NCBI RefSeq assembly: GCF_002933855.1
Contig: NZ_BFAQ01000009.1
Coordinates: forward strand, 97,986 to 161,985
DNA: 64,000 nucleotides
Direction of reading: 5' to 3'
DNA from: Vibrio penaeicida
GTDB taxonomy: Bacteria; Pseudomonadota; Gammaproteobacteria; Enterobacterales; Vibrionaceae
The notes under the pieces are model-generated. The model did not search any database. It was not told the origin of the DNA and saw nothing but the letters and a program-made list of their open reading frames with translations. Of the stretch, positions 9,202-18,554 are shown in pieces; within the stretch, counting starts at the first letter, position 1, and the number at the start of each line of letters is the position of its first letter. Position numbers and translations under genes: made by a program.

Positions 9202-9681
9202 TTACAAGAAGTGAATCGTAGCGTTCAGTGTAAATGAACCGATTGAATCAATGTTGTTCTCATCGAATTTGAACTGTTGGTAAGAACCACCTACAGACAG
9301 CATATCCATAACAAAGTACTCAACACCAACGCCGTACATCAACTTTGTGCCGTCGCCAGCTTTAGTGCCGTTGTTGTCCAGTTTGAAGTTGTGTATGCCG
9401 CCTTTCGCGTAAACATGCAAAGGACCAAAATCGATGCTTGGTTTTAGGGCAGCGTACACAGAACTTGCTTCTGTGCCACCATCAAATTTACCGTGATTCC
9501 AAAAACCAGCTTCTACGCCAATTATTGGAAGAATACCTGTGCCCACATGGGCGCTCATCGCTGTTGCTGCGTTGCCATTGAGATCAGATTGACCAGCGTT
9601 AATGCCACCGTACAACCATGAATCCGCGTTTGCAGTCGTTGCTGCGCCCATCAGTGCTAAAGCTAAAAGTGTTTTTTTCAT
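9202..9681 (-). CDS. YfaZ-like outer-membrane beta-barrel protein, copy 1
   Basis: The ATG at 9681 gives 159 residues beginning MKKTLLALALMGAATTANA, a clear Sec signal peptide cleaved near residue 20. The mature part alternates polar and hydrophobic residues and has repeated aromatic-glycine strands (SWLYGGINAGQS, GVEAGFWNHG, HVYAKGGIHNF, YGVGVEYF). It ends in TLNATIHFL, an aromatic C-terminal strand typical of BamA substrates. It resembles the small YfaZ family of Gram-negative bacteria, whose function is not established. A paralogue lies upstream in the same direction, and each has its own terminator. Confidence 0.8.
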   Translation of the reverse strand: MKKTLLALALMGAATTANADSWLYGGINAGQSDLNGNAATAMSAHVGTGILPIIGVEAGFWNHGKFDGGTEASSVYAALKPSIDFGPLHVYAKGGIHNFKLDNNGTKAGDGTKLMYGVGVEYFVMDMLSVGGSYQQFKFDENNIDSIGSFTLNATIHFL

Positions 9682-9959
9682 TTCGTACAACTTTACTTAA
9701 GATCGTGCAAGCCTTCCCGCTACACACGTTTCTGATTACAACCATGATTCATCATGAACCACAAAACATACCCAAAAAACCTATAAAAAGTCGTTTGGGT
9801 ATCGTTCTTCGTTAAGAAGATACTCAATAGTAGCTGAGGCGAGCTTATTCTAAGATTAACAACGGGATTTCGCCATACTAAGGTGTAAAACTTTTTAAAT
9901 TTTTACTACGTTTTATACACATAAATGGCTTCAAGAGTGTTTCTATTGAAGGCTAAATA

Positions 9960-9986
9960 AAAATGCCAACCTAAGGCTGGCATTTT
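9960..9986 (-). terminator. Bidirectional-looking terminator after the second YfaZ-like gene
   Basis: AAAATGCCA at 9960-9968 pairs with TGGCATTTT at 9978-9986. Read on the minus strand the hairpin follows the stop of the gene at 10027 and ends in TTTTTATTT. The rest of the 345-bp gap (9682-10026) should hold the promoter of copy 1; I saw no other structure there. Confidence 0.75.
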
Positions 9987-10026
9987 ACATAATTACGTTA
10001 CTTCTCTATTGCAACCTAAGCTTCTT

Positions 10027-10482
10027 TTACAAGAAGTGGAACGTTGCTGTAACAGTAAACGAAGTAATATCGTTAAAGTTGTCGCCGCGGTTGAATGATT
10101 GCCACGAACCACCAAGAGACAAATTGTCGATGAGGAAGTATTCTGCCCCCACGCCGTACATCAGCCCAGTGCCATCTCCGCCATTATCGCGATCCCATGA
10201 ATGCAGGCCACCCTTGGCGTAAACATGAAGAGGACCAAAATCGATACTTGGTTTTGCTGCAACAAATAGTGAGCGAGTATCGTTTCCGTGGCTCCAGTAT
10301 CCGCCTTCCAGACCTAAAATCGGCAATATGCCGGTACCCACGTGGAAACCATATGCCGTTTCTTTGTCGGTGCCGCTACCGAAGTCAGACTGACCGAAAT
10401 TACCACCAGCATAGAAAAAAGAATCTGCGCTGGCTGTTGCCGCAATGCTCGCTAAACCTAGAGCCAACAATGTTTTTTTCAT
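10027..10482 (-). CDS. YfaZ-like outer-membrane beta-barrel protein, copy 2
   Basis: The ATG at 10482 lies seven bases after a GAGGG ribosome site and gives 151 residues; an ATG two codons earlier is too close to that site. The signal peptide is MKKTLLALGLASIAATASA. The mature chain parallels copy 1 (FYAGGNFGQSDF, HVGTGILPILGLEGGYWSHG, PSIDFGPLHVYAKGGLHSW, LMYGVGAEYF) and ends TVTATFHFL. The two proteins share the same order of strands, so they are tandem duplicates that have diverged at the surface-loop positions. It should sit in the outer membrane. The function is unknown. Confidence 0.8.
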   Translation of the reverse strand: MKKTLLALGLASIAATASADSFFYAGGNFGQSDFGSGTDKETAYGFHVGTGILPILGLEGGYWSHGNDTRSLFVAAKPSIDFGPLHVYAKGGLHSWDRDNGGDGTGLMYGVGAEYFLIDNLSLGGSWQSFNRGDNFNDITSFTVTATFHFL

Positions 10483-10662
10483 TTCCATTCCCTCAAATAC
10501 ATGATCAGAGAATAACGATTTATCCCCGGTGAATTGACGCAACACATTAAAACAACAGTCGTATTTACGTCAGCTTAATCATTGTCTTGCAAATAATAGA
10601 CCAGAATTAGAATTTCTGATCAAAATCATACGCTACAGTCAAATATTGCTCTCACCATTAGA

Positions 10663-13600
10663 TCAACATTCTGAAATCGCGTTTTTCACTCGCTTGTCTG
10701 ATACAGGGTATGGCGTACCAAGTTGCTGCGCAAAGAAGCTCACTCGCAACTCTTCAATCATCCAGCGGACTTCTTTTACGTTGTCTGGAACTGCAACCCC
10801 CTTAGGAATCTTGTTCAGCAGTTCTTTGTAGTCGTTCGTCACCGACTCAATCTTCAACATATGCAGTCGATCCTTATTCGGATCTATCGGCAACTTCTCC
10901 ATTCTGCGCTCTATCGCTTTCATGTAACGCAAAATATCGGGGAGCTTTTTCCAGCCACACTCGGTTGCAAAGCCTTTAAATATCAAACCTTCTACTTGAG
11001 CTTTAATATCTGAAAGCGCAAAAGCCATCGTAAAATCAATTTTGCCTTTTAGCTTTTTGTTGATATTGAACGCCGTCGTCAGGATCGTTTCCACTTGCTG
11101 CGCAATATCCACCACGGTATCGTCTAGTTCTGCTCTTACATGCTCTTTAAGCGCATCAAACTTATCGGACTCCCAAACCAGGCCGCCCTGCTCTTCAATC
11201 AGCTTATCAACACCACAAGCAATGCAGTCATCAATCAGGTCTAACACCTTGCCGTATGGGTTGAAGTACAGACCAAGCTTTGACTTGTTAGGTAAATTGC
11301 TGTGTAAGTATTTAATCGGTGAAGGCACGTTGAGCAAGACCAAACGGCGCTGACCAGCACGCATTGCCGAGATTTGTTCTTGCTCGGTTTCAAACAGTTT
11401 GATTTCAACGCTGTCTTTTGAATCCACAATAGCGGGGAATGCTTTCACATCGTAACCACCTCGCTTCTGCTGGTAGACTTTTGGCAACTCACCAAAGCTC
11501 CATGTACGCAGACCTTGTTGCTCAATATCGTCATCAGCAACTTTGGACAGGGTTTCCTGAACTTTGTCCTTCAAGCTTTCTTTCAGCTCGTGAAGATCGC
11601 GGTTCTCCTTTAACTTGCGATTTCGATGGTCAACCGCTCGGAATGTCACTTTTAAGTGATCTGGCACCTGCTCCAAGTTCCAATCATCGCGTAACACCTC
11701 AACGCCCGTCATCCGTCGCAGCTCTTTTTCTAACGAATCGAGCAATGGCGCTTCCATTGCTGCGGCACGCGCTAAGAATGCATCGGCGTAGTTAGGAGCG
11801 GGGACGAAGTTTTTACGCAACGTTTTCGGCAACGCTTTAATTAAGCTAACAATCAATTCGTGTCTTAAACCAGGGATCTGCCAATCAAAGCCTGCTGGCT
11901 CAATTTGGTTCAGAATCGGCAGTGGAACATGAACGGTTACCCCATCGCTGTCTTCGCCCGGTTCAAACTGGTAGCTCAACTTAAGCTTTAGCCCATTTTG
12001 GTGCCAGAAATTTGGGTAATCCAAATCGGTGATATGGCTTGCATCGCCTTTGAACAGCATCTCTTTTTCAAAGTTAAGCAGTTCTTTATTTTCAGCCGAC
12101 GCTTTTTTCCACCACGTATCGAAATGACGCCCCGACACAACCTCGGTTCCAACGCGCTGATCGTAAAAATCAAACAGCTCATCGTCATCAACCAATATGT
12201 CTCGGCGGCGCGATTTGTGTTCCAGTTCTTCTACTTCTTGTAGCAGTTTTCGGTTTTGCTTGAAGAACGCGTGTTTCGTTTCCCACTCACCTTCTACTAG
12301 TGCGCTTCGAATAAAGATCTCGCGGCTAATCACGCTGTCTATATTGCTGTAGTTCACCAAACGTTTTGGCACGATAGGCACGCCGTAAAGCATGACTTTT
12401 TCATGAGCCATTACTGCAGCACGTTTCTTCGACCAATGCGGTTCACTATAGCTGCGCTTGATCAGGTGTTTGGCTAATGGTTCAATCCATTCGGGCTGAA
12501 TCTTGGCGATAATGCGCCCCCAGAGCTTAGATGTTTCCACCAGCTCCGCCGACATGATCCACTTAGGCTGTTTTTTAAACAAACCCGATGCTGGGAAAAT
12601 GTGGAATCGGGCATTACGCGCGCCTTGGTATTCGCTTTTTTCCTGATCTTTAACGCCAATATGAGAAAGCAAACCCACTAAAATAGCGCTGTGAACCGAT
12701 TGGTAATTTCCAGGTTCGTCATTCAGTTTGAAATCCATTTCGCGCATGGCTTGATGGATTTGGAAGTACACATCTTGCCACTCACGCACTCGTAAATAGT
12801 TCAGGAAGTCTTGCTTACACTGTTTACGGAATTGATTGCCAGTTAAAGCCTTCTGCTGCTTTTGGATGTAATCCCAAAGATTCACAAACGTCAGAAAATC
12901 CGACTCTTCATGAAAGAAGCGACGATGTTTGTCATCAGACGACTGCTGTTTTTCCGACGGGCGTTCACGCGGGTCTTGAATCGATAAAGCAGAAGCAATA
13001 ACCATCACTTCTTTCAAACAGCCATACTTAGGTGCTTCTAGGACCATTCGAGCCAAACGTGGATCGATAGGCAACCGAGCAAGTTGACGACCAGACGCCG
13101 TTAAGCGCTTCTTGGGATCGTTAGCTTTGTCGTTTATCGCACCCAGTTCTTCAAGCAACCTTACACCGTCTTGAATGTTGCGTTTGTCTGGTGCTTCGAC
13201 GAACGGGAATGCTTGAATATCACCTAACCCCAGCGCTGTCATTTGAAGGATAACAGACGCTAGATTCGTTCTTAGGATTTCCGGATCGGTAAATTCAGGA
13301 CGAGATTCAAAATCCTCCTCCGAATACAGGCGAATACAGATACCTTCTTCAACACGACCACATCGACCTTTACGCTGGTTTGCACTTGCTTGCGAAACCG
13401 GTTCGATAGGAAGCCTCTGTACCTTAGTTCGGTAACTGTATCGGCTAATACGCGCGGTGCCCGGGTCGATTACGTATTTAATACCCGGCACGGTTAATGA
13501 TGTTTCTGCAACGTTGGTTGCTAGCACAATTCTGCGACCAGCATGAGGTTGAAATATCTTGTTCTGCTCACCTGCCGACAATCGCGCATACAAAGGAACA

Positions 13601-14580
13601 ATTTCTGTATCGCGTAAATTACGCTTGCCTAACGCATCAGCCGTATCGCGAATTTCGCGCTCGCCGTTCATGAAGATCAGGATATCGCCCAACCCCTCAT
13701 CACATAGCTCGTCTACGGCTTCAAATATGCCTTCAAGTTGGTCGCGATCGTTTTCATCATCGCCTGAAAGTGGACGATAACGCGTGTCTACCGGATACGT
13801 TCGTCCAGATACCTCGACAATAGGCGCACCACTGAAGTGGTTAGAAAAGCGTTCAGGGTCGATGGTCGCTGACGTGATAATCACTTTCAGATCAGGGCGA
13901 CGCGGGAGCAATTCCTTAAGATAACCCAAGATAAAATCGATATTCAGGCTTCGCTCGTGCGCTTCATCGATAATGATGGTGTCATATTGATTCAAGAATC
14001 GGTCATGCTGAATCTCTGCCAGCAAGATACCGTCTGTCATCAATTTAACTTGAGTATTATCGGAGATTTGATCGTTAAATCGAACCTTATACCCGACAAA
14101 TTCTCCCAGCTTGGTTTCCATTTCTTCCGCGATTCGGTTTGCTACTGAGCGCGCAGCTAATCGCCTTGGCTGAGTGTGACCAATCAAACCGTATTTGCCA
14201 CGACCAAGCTCTGCACAAATCTTAGGAAGCTGAGTGGTTTTGCCCGATCCCGTTTCACCCGCCACGATCACCACTTGGTTTTCTGCAATCGCTTTTGCAA
14301 TCACGTCTTTCTTTTGGCTGACGGGCAGGATTTCTGGGTATTCGATTGTCGGTTGTTGCGAACATCTTTGCTGAACCGTCATCATGGACTTCGCAATATT
14401 AAGTGCGATGTCGTCTAACGCGGCGTTTCGTGATTCTTCTTTTTTGATTTTGCTGGCACCCTGAATTCGTCGGCTAAAACGAAAACGGTCTTTAATCATG
14501 CATTCTTTTAATGCAGCTCTTAACTTAGATGGGCTGTTAGACGCATGATTTGCGGCAGCATTTTGCTGTGACGAGGTCAA
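10663..14580 (-). CDS. hrpA: ATP-dependent RNA helicase HrpA
   Basis: At 1,305 residues this is the usual full length for HrpA. The DEAH-box motifs are all visible: GETGSGKTTQLPK (motif I), a TQPRRLAA stretch (Ia), DEAHERS (II), SATID (III), and NQRKGRCGRVEEG (VI). A long C-terminal half of HrpA type (helicase-associated and DUF3418-like regions) follows. HrpA is a 3'-5' RNA helicase tied to fimbrial mRNA processing in E. coli and to ribosome quality control. It is a single gene flanked by the divergent YgjV-like gene and, downstream, a YfaZ-like gene on the same strand. I see no clear intrinsic terminator between it and that gene. Confidence 0.97.
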   Translation of the reverse strand: MTSSQQNAAANHASNSPSKLRAALKECMIKDRFRFSRRIQGASKIKKEESRNAALDDIALNIAKSMMTVQQRCSQQPTIEYPEILPVSQKKDVIAKAIAENQVVIVAGETGSGKTTQLPKICAELGRGKYGLIGHTQPRRLAARSVANRIAEEMETKLGEFVGYKVRFNDQISDNTQVKLMTDGILLAEIQHDRFLNQYDTIIIDEAHERSLNIDFILGYLKELLPRRPDLKVIITSATIDPERFSNHFSGAPIVEVSGRTYPVDTRYRPLSGDDENDRDQLEGIFEAVDELCDEGLGDILIFMNGEREIRDTADALGKRNLRDTEIVPLYARLSAGEQNKIFQPHAGRRIVLATNVAETSLTVPGIKYVIDPGTARISRYSYRTKVQRLPIEPVSQASANQRKGRCGRVEEGICIRLYSEEDFESRPEFTDPEILRTNLASVILQMTALGLGDIQAFPFVEAPDKRNIQDGVRLLEELGAINDKANDPKKRLTASGRQLARLPIDPRLARMVLEAPKYGCLKEVMVIASALSIQDPRERPSEKQQSSDDKHRRFFHEESDFLTFVNLWDYIQKQQKALTGNQFRKQCKQDFLNYLRVREWQDVYFQIHQAMREMDFKLNDEPGNYQSVHSAILVGLLSHIGVKDQEKSEYQGARNARFHIFPASGLFKKQPKWIMSAELVETSKLWGRIIAKIQPEWIEPLAKHLIKRSYSEPHWSKKRAAVMAHEKVMLYGVPIVPKRLVNYSNIDSVISREIFIRSALVEGEWETKHAFFKQNRKLLQEVEELEHKSRRRDILVDDDELFDFYDQRVGTEVVSGRHFDTWWKKASAENKELLNFEKEMLFKGDASHITDLDYPNFWHQNGLKLKLSYQFEPGEDSDGVTVHVPLPILNQIEPAGFDWQIPGLRHELIVSLIKALPKTLRKNFVPAPNYADAFLARAAAMEAPLLDSLEKELRRMTGVEVLRDDWNLEQVPDHLKVTFRAVDHRNRKLKENRDLHELKESLKDKVQETLSKVADDDIEQQGLRTWSFGELPKVYQQKRGGYDVKAFPAIVDSKDSVEIKLFETEQEQISAMRAGQRRLVLLNVPSPIKYLHSNLPNKSKLGLYFNPYGKVLDLIDDCIACGVDKLIEEQGGLVWESDKFDALKEHVRAELDDTVVDIAQQVETILTTAFNINKKLKGKIDFTMAFALSDIKAQVEGLIFKGFATECGWKKLPDILRYMKAIERRMEKLPIDPNKDRLHMLKIESVTNDYKELLNKIPKGVAVPDNVKEVRWMIEELRVSFFAQQLGTPYPVSDKRVKNAISEC

Positions 14581-14761
14581 AGCGATACCTTCTTTATTTA
14601 TTGTCTTTCAAAACTGGCGCGATTGTATCACATGAGCAAGACAATGCTCCAAATCCAAAAGCACGACAGAAATAACTGCGTAACAATCTAAGAAATATGC
14701 GATTGACCAATCAATCATTAAGCTGATAGTTTTGCTAACAAATTACGCAAAAGGACTGCTC

Positions 14762-15265
14762 ATGTCTGCTTTCATGTTGTCTCAGGTATTGGTGGGTTTT
14801 GCCATTGTTTTTGACCTGATGTCATTTCAATTCAAAGAGCGAAAAAAAATTGTTGGCTGTCTGTTCTGCGCTGGTGTCTTGATTTCTAGCCATTTCATAT
14901 TGCTAGAACAGTGGACTGCCGCAAGCTTGATGCTTATTGCCACCATTCGGTATCTCAGCAGTATTTTCTCTACGTCTTCAAAATTGATGATCTTTTTCTG
15001 CGGCACATCTGCTATTGCTACTGTCGTTACCTTCTCTGGAATAACAAGTATTCTCAGCTGTTTAGGGTCTATGTTTCAAACCGTTGCTGCATTCAATAAA
15101 GACGACAAAAAGCTAAGAGAATTGATGCTCATTGGTACCAGTTTTTGGCTGATACATAATTACGTTGTTGGTTCTCCTACCGCTGTTTTGATGGAGGTGC
15201 TTTTTATCAGCAGTAACCTTATTGGGTATTATCGTCATTACTACAAAAACTGCGCCACTACGTAA
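14762..15265 (+). CDS. YgjV-like inner-membrane protein
   Basis: An ATG at 14762 with AAAGGA seven bases upstream gives 167 residues; the in-frame TTG upstream has no ribosome site. The protein consists almost entirely of hydrophobic helices (about five to six), beginning MLSQVLVGFAIVFDLMSFQ, a stretch typical of the YgjV family. It has no known enzymatic residues, and the family function is unknown. It is divergent from hrpA, and its stop codon directly abuts the stop of the convergent gene at 15266. Confidence 0.65.
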   Translation: MSAFMLSQVLVGFAIVFDLMSFQFKERKKIVGCLFCAGVLISSHFILLEQWTAASLMLIATIRYLSSIFSTSSKLMIFFCGTSAIATVVTFSGITSILSCLGSMFQTVAAFNKDDKKLRELMLIGTSFWLIHNYVVGSPTAVLMEVLFISSNLIGYYRHYYKNCATT

Positions 15266-15733
15266 CTAATACCTTGGAATCGGTAACAAATCGGGTTCAA
15301 CAAATTCCGCCCTTGCACGAGCAGAAAATAGGGTCTCTTTTTTGTAATGCGTCATCATAATTTCGGTGTCTAGAAGCGCCGGATTACGCTCGATAAACTC
15401 ATCCGCCGTCGTGCATTTTTCCGTTTTATTCATGAAGTGATTGACTGCTAAAAGCCACGCTTTGGTTAACGTCTCGTGATATTTCCCTGATGGTTCAATG
15501 CCGTTGTATTTCAATAAGCTGTTCAATGTTTCTCGTACTTTGATTACCGCTTCTTCTAAGCTGTACTGTGCTAAATATAGATACGCCAACCTAATATGCG
15601 ATTTGTGGTCAAATTCCGAAATAGGAAATAAACACTGCTCTACACGTTCGCAAAACATCCTGTCTTCGTTGGAAACACCCAGTCTATACACCATTTCTTC
15701 TTGAGTTGTTTGCTTAGTTGTACCCTGATTCAT
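15266..15733 (-). CDS. Conserved protein of unknown function with KYHETLT motif
   Basis: The start at 15733 (MNQGTTKQ) follows AAGGGG; an upstream TTG in frame would add six residues. The product has 155 residues and no signal peptide or membrane segment, so it is cytosolic. Residues in FDHKSHIRLAYLYLAQYS and GKYHETLTKAWL are the kind of conserved His/Thr positions seen in a widespread uncharacterised bacterial family. The predicted fold is helical. It is convergent with the YgjV-like gene with no gap, and divergent from azoR across about 240 bp. Confidence 0.7.
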   Translation of the reverse strand: MNQGTTKQTTQEEMVYRLGVSNEDRMFCERVEQCLFPISEFDHKSHIRLAYLYLAQYSLEEAVIKVRETLNSLLKYNGIEPSGKYHETLTKAWLLAVNHFMNKTEKCTTADEFIERNPALLDTEIMMTHYKKETLFSARARAEFVEPDLLPIPRY

Positions 15734-15974
15734 TGTTAACCCCTTATTCAAACTCCAATAATTTGACCGTATTAAGCCGTCGGAAAGTAAGGATGAACCC
15801 TAACCCTGTAGTCGGGTCAAATGCGATTTGAACAATGAAACATCTCGCGCCAAACTCCTTCAAAAAAATTGAACGACTTCATCGTTAATGCAGGATTATC
15901 TTAGCCTTAGCAATCTCCTAAAGTGTGCTTATTCCAGTTACCTAAAACGAAAATAGATAAACAAAGGACATAAA

Positions 15975-16559
15975 ATGGCTCAAGTACTGATTCTTAAATC
16001 AAGCATTCTAGGCGCTCACTCTCAATCAAATGCGCTGATTGACGTTATCGCAAAAAACGCAACTGAAACAAATGTGGTTATTCGCGACTTGGCGGAAAAC
16101 CCGTTACCCATTCTCGATCACAATGTATTAGCGGCGTTTGGTGGAGGCGAAGACTTAACGGAAGAACAACAAAACATCTTGTCGACCTCGAACCAGTTAA
16201 TTGAAGAGATTAAACAAGCAGACAAATTGATCATCGCTGCGCCAATGTACAACTTTACTGTACCTACTCAGCTTAAAAACTGGATTGACCTGATTGCTCG
16301 TGCTGGTGTGACGTTCCAATACTCTGAAAATGGACCTGAAGGTTTGCTGACCAATGTGAAAGAAACCACTGTTATCACGACTCGCGGCGGTGTTCACAAA
16401 GATACAGAAAACGACATCGTCACCAGCTACCTAAAAACCACGCTCGGATTTGTAGGCATCCATAACGTGAACTTTGTTTATGCCGAAGCGCTAAGCATGG
16501 GTGAAGAACTCGCTAGCAAAGAGTTAACTAACGCGAAAGAGCAACTTCCAACATTGTAA
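15975..16559 (+). CDS. azoR: FMN-dependent NADH:quinone oxidoreductase / azoreductase
   Basis: The protein has 194 residues with an AAAGGA ribosome site before the ATG. The flavodoxin-like fold is shown by KSSILGAHSQS near the N-terminus (FMN phosphate loop), the APMYNFTVPTQLKNWIDLI stretch that is diagnostic for AzoR/AcpD, and TTRGGVH near residue 140 (isoalloxazine contact). AzoR is a dimeric cytosolic enzyme that reduces quinones and azo dyes with NADH. It is followed by a strong terminator, so it is transcribed alone. Confidence 0.96.
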   Translation: MAQVLILKSSILGAHSQSNALIDVIAKNATETNVVIRDLAENPLPILDHNVLAAFGGGEDLTEEQQNILSTSNQLIEEIKQADKLIIAAPMYNFTVPTQLKNWIDLIARAGVTFQYSENGPEGLLTNVKETTVITTRGGVHKDTENDIVTSYLKTTLGFVGIHNVNFVYAEALSMGEELASKELTNAKEQLPTL

Positions 16560-16605
16560 TCCCCTATCTCCACCGACATTAGTTCCATTAATAAACCTTG
16601 TCTTT

Positions 16606-16630
16606 GCCCACTTTCAAGTGGGCTTTTTTT
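16606..16630 (+). terminator. Rho-independent terminator of azoR
   Basis: GCCCACTT at 16606-16613 pairs with AAGTGGGC at 16616-16623, followed by seven T residues (16624-16630). It begins 47 bp after the azoR stop and rules out starts at 16598-16630 for the next gene. Confidence 0.9.
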
Positions 16631-16753
16631 ATCGTTCTTAACCCACAATTAAGCCATCCCAAAGTAACTTCACTTTCAGATACTACAAAATGTATTTTTC
16701 ACCCGAGTCGCTACCTCTGTTCTTTTCTCGTTTCACTGCTTAGGGTCATGGAT

Positions 16754-17770
16754 ATGAGCTTCACCAAACAAGACATAGAAACCATAGAGAGCACTCTCTT
16801 CCCATTTAACGACAACAACGAATTGGCGGTCGCGAAAATAGCGCACGGTCACGTCGATTTTTATGGTGCTAAGAAGCAAAATGGTTCGGTAGTGCCCGCA
16901 ATTAATCAAAATTCCGTCTTCGAAATAGGCTCTATCTCCAAGGTTCTTACCAGTTATCTACTATGTGACATGGCGTTAAAAAGTGACATTCAGATTGATG
17001 ACGCAATAAATACGATTGTTCCTGTCCCATTTAAAAATGATACGGTTATTACCTATAAAGCGCTCGCTTCCCACACATCTGGATTACCAAGGTTACCGCC
17101 CGGCTTGCTTTGGAGCGCTCTGTTTAAAAATCGTCAAGATCCGTACAAAGAGTATCAAGAACCTCAACTGCTGAATTACCTTGAGCATAAGCTTAAACTC
17201 AGAACAAAGAGTAAGCCCCTCTACTCAAACCTTGGAGCCGGTCTTTTGGGGTACGCCTTATCTCGCGTCGCAAAAACCTCTTATGAAGAGCTGCTTCAAA
17301 GAACGTTGTTTGAACCGCTTAAAATGACGCGTTCTAGCACTGATTTGGTTGCTTTGAAATCGTGGCTGGTTCAAGGGTTAGATGGGAAGGGGCGACCGGT
17401 TTCAAACTGGGATCTTGGCATTCTTTCTGGCGCTGGTGCGGTTCTTTCCACTGTCGAAGACCTCTCGACTTTTGTGCTTTCTTGTTTTGATCCAAACAAC
17501 GCGGTTTTTCAGTTACAAAAACAACCTGTTTTTAAACACGCTCACATGACCCATGCACTAGGGTGGATTGTATTGAATTTGCAAGGTAAAGGAGAACACT
17601 TCTATTTCCATAATGGAGGAACAGGCGGATACAGCTCGTGCATGTTACTGGATACTCAAAATAACGTGGGTTTTGTAGCGCTTTCTAACATTACAGGAAT
17701 GTCGAAATTTAAGGAGCCTGCTATGGATAAGCTGGTTTTTGATTTAATGGAAGACGCAATCTCTCAGTAG
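16754..17770 (+). CDS. Serine hydrolase of the class C beta-lactamase / DD-peptidase fold
   Basis: I chose the ATG at 16754 (MSFTKQD), eight bases after AGGG; an ATG two codons earlier is possible. The product has 338 residues. The catalytic motifs of the beta-lactamase/DD-peptidase superfamily are present in order: S-x-x-K in GSISKVLTSYL, Y-x-N in PLYSNLGAGLLG, and an H-x-G-type motif in HNGGTGGYSS. No signal peptide is evident, so it may be cytosolic like several esterase-type members, and a true beta-lactamase role is not implied. It lies between two terminators and is therefore monocistronic. Confidence 0.8.
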   Translation: MSFTKQDIETIESTLFPFNDNNELAVAKIAHGHVDFYGAKKQNGSVVPAINQNSVFEIGSISKVLTSYLLCDMALKSDIQIDDAINTIVPVPFKNDTVITYKALASHTSGLPRLPPGLLWSALFKNRQDPYKEYQEPQLLNYLEHKLKLRTKSKPLYSNLGAGLLGYALSRVAKTSYEELLQRTLFEPLKMTRSSTDLVALKSWLVQGLDGKGRPVSNWDLGILSGAGAVLSTVEDLSTFVLSCFDPNNAVFQLQKQPVFKHAHMTHALGWIVLNLQGKGEHFYFHNGGTGGYSSCMLLDTQNNVGFVALSNITGMSKFKEPAMDKLVFDLMEDAISQ

Positions 17771-17779
17771 CAACTTAAT

Positions 17780-17816
17780 AAAAAGGTAAGGGAAAACAAG
17801 TTCGCCTTACCTTTTT
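17780..17816. terminator. Bidirectional terminator between the serine hydrolase and ulaF
   Basis: AAAAAGGTAAGG at 17780-17791 pairs perfectly with CCTTACCTTTTT at 17805-17816 around a 13-base loop. The A and T runs on either side let it serve both convergent genes. Confidence 0.88.
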
Positions 17817-17849
17817 GCCTAAGCCAAAGTAATGTTACAACACTAGTCT

Positions 17850-18554
17850 TCACTTCGTGGATTGACCATAGTAGGCATTTTTTCCGTGTTTTCTTAAATA
17901 GTGTTTGTCTAAAAGTGGCTTTTGCATCGAACTGAGTTGCGGCGTTAGCTGACGAGAAAATAACCCCATGTATGCGACTTCTTCTAACACAACCGCATTA
18001 TGAACGGCACTGTTTGCGTCTTTTCCCCAAACGAAAGGCGCATGAGCATTCACCAATACCGCTGGCATTTGGTTCGGGTTAAGTTGACGGTTTTTAAACG
18101 TTTCAATGATGACCTCCCCTGTCTCCCACTCATAATCACGCTTTATTTCTTCTTCAGACATCTTACGTGTGCAAGGGATTGAACCATAAAAATAATCTGC
18201 ATGAGTCGTGCCCCAAGCCGGAATATCAAGACCGGCTTGAGACCAAATGGTGGCATGACGCGAATGAGTATGTACGACTCCACCGATATCAGAAAAAGCG
18301 CGGTACAAGCACAGATGTGTGGGTGTATCCGATGATGGATTCTTGTCGCCTTCAACCACGGCTCCCGTTTCCAAATCGACGATCACCATGTCATTGGCTT
18401 TCATCACGTTATACTCAACCCCTGAAGGTTTAATCGCGATCACACTAAGCTGACGATCAACGGCACTCACGTTTCCCCACGTAAACGTCACGAGTCCGTG
18501 TTTCGGGAGTGCCAGATTAGCTTCAAGGACTTCCTCTTTTAATGCTTTATACAT
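17850..18554 (-). CDS. ulaF: L-ribulose-5-phosphate 4-epimerase (UlaF/AraD type)
   Basis: The protein has 234 residues, the typical AraD/UlaF/SgbE length. The class II aldolase-like metal site shows as [10 protein letters not shown] (two zinc histidines near residue 95) and [10 protein letters not shown] (third histidine near 170). [15 protein letters not shown] and [16 protein letters not shown] are classic for the family. It interconverts L-ribulose 5-phosphate and D-xylulose 5-phosphate, the last step before the pentose phosphate pathway. It overlaps the upstream ulaE by eight bases and is the last gene of the operon. The choice of ulaF over araD rests on its neighbours. Confidence 0.92.
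   Translation of the reverse strand: MYKALKEEVLEANLALPKHGLVTFTWGNVSAVDRQLSVIAIKPSGVEYNVMKANDMVIVDLETGAVVEGDKNPSSDTPTHLCLYRAFSDIGGVVHTHSRHATIWSQAGLDIPAWGTTHADYFYGSIPCTRKMSEEEIKRDYEWETGEVIIETFKNRQLNPNQMPAVLVNAHAPFVWGKDANSAVHNAVVLEEVAYMGLFSRQLTPQLSSMQKPLLDKHYLRKHGKNAYYGQSTK

Noticed and set aside
16598..16747. Longer N-terminus for the serine hydrolase
   Set aside because: The segment covers the azoR terminator hairpin and T run, and the extra residues do not look like protein or a signal peptide. ATG codons at 16748 or 16754 have AGGG upstream.
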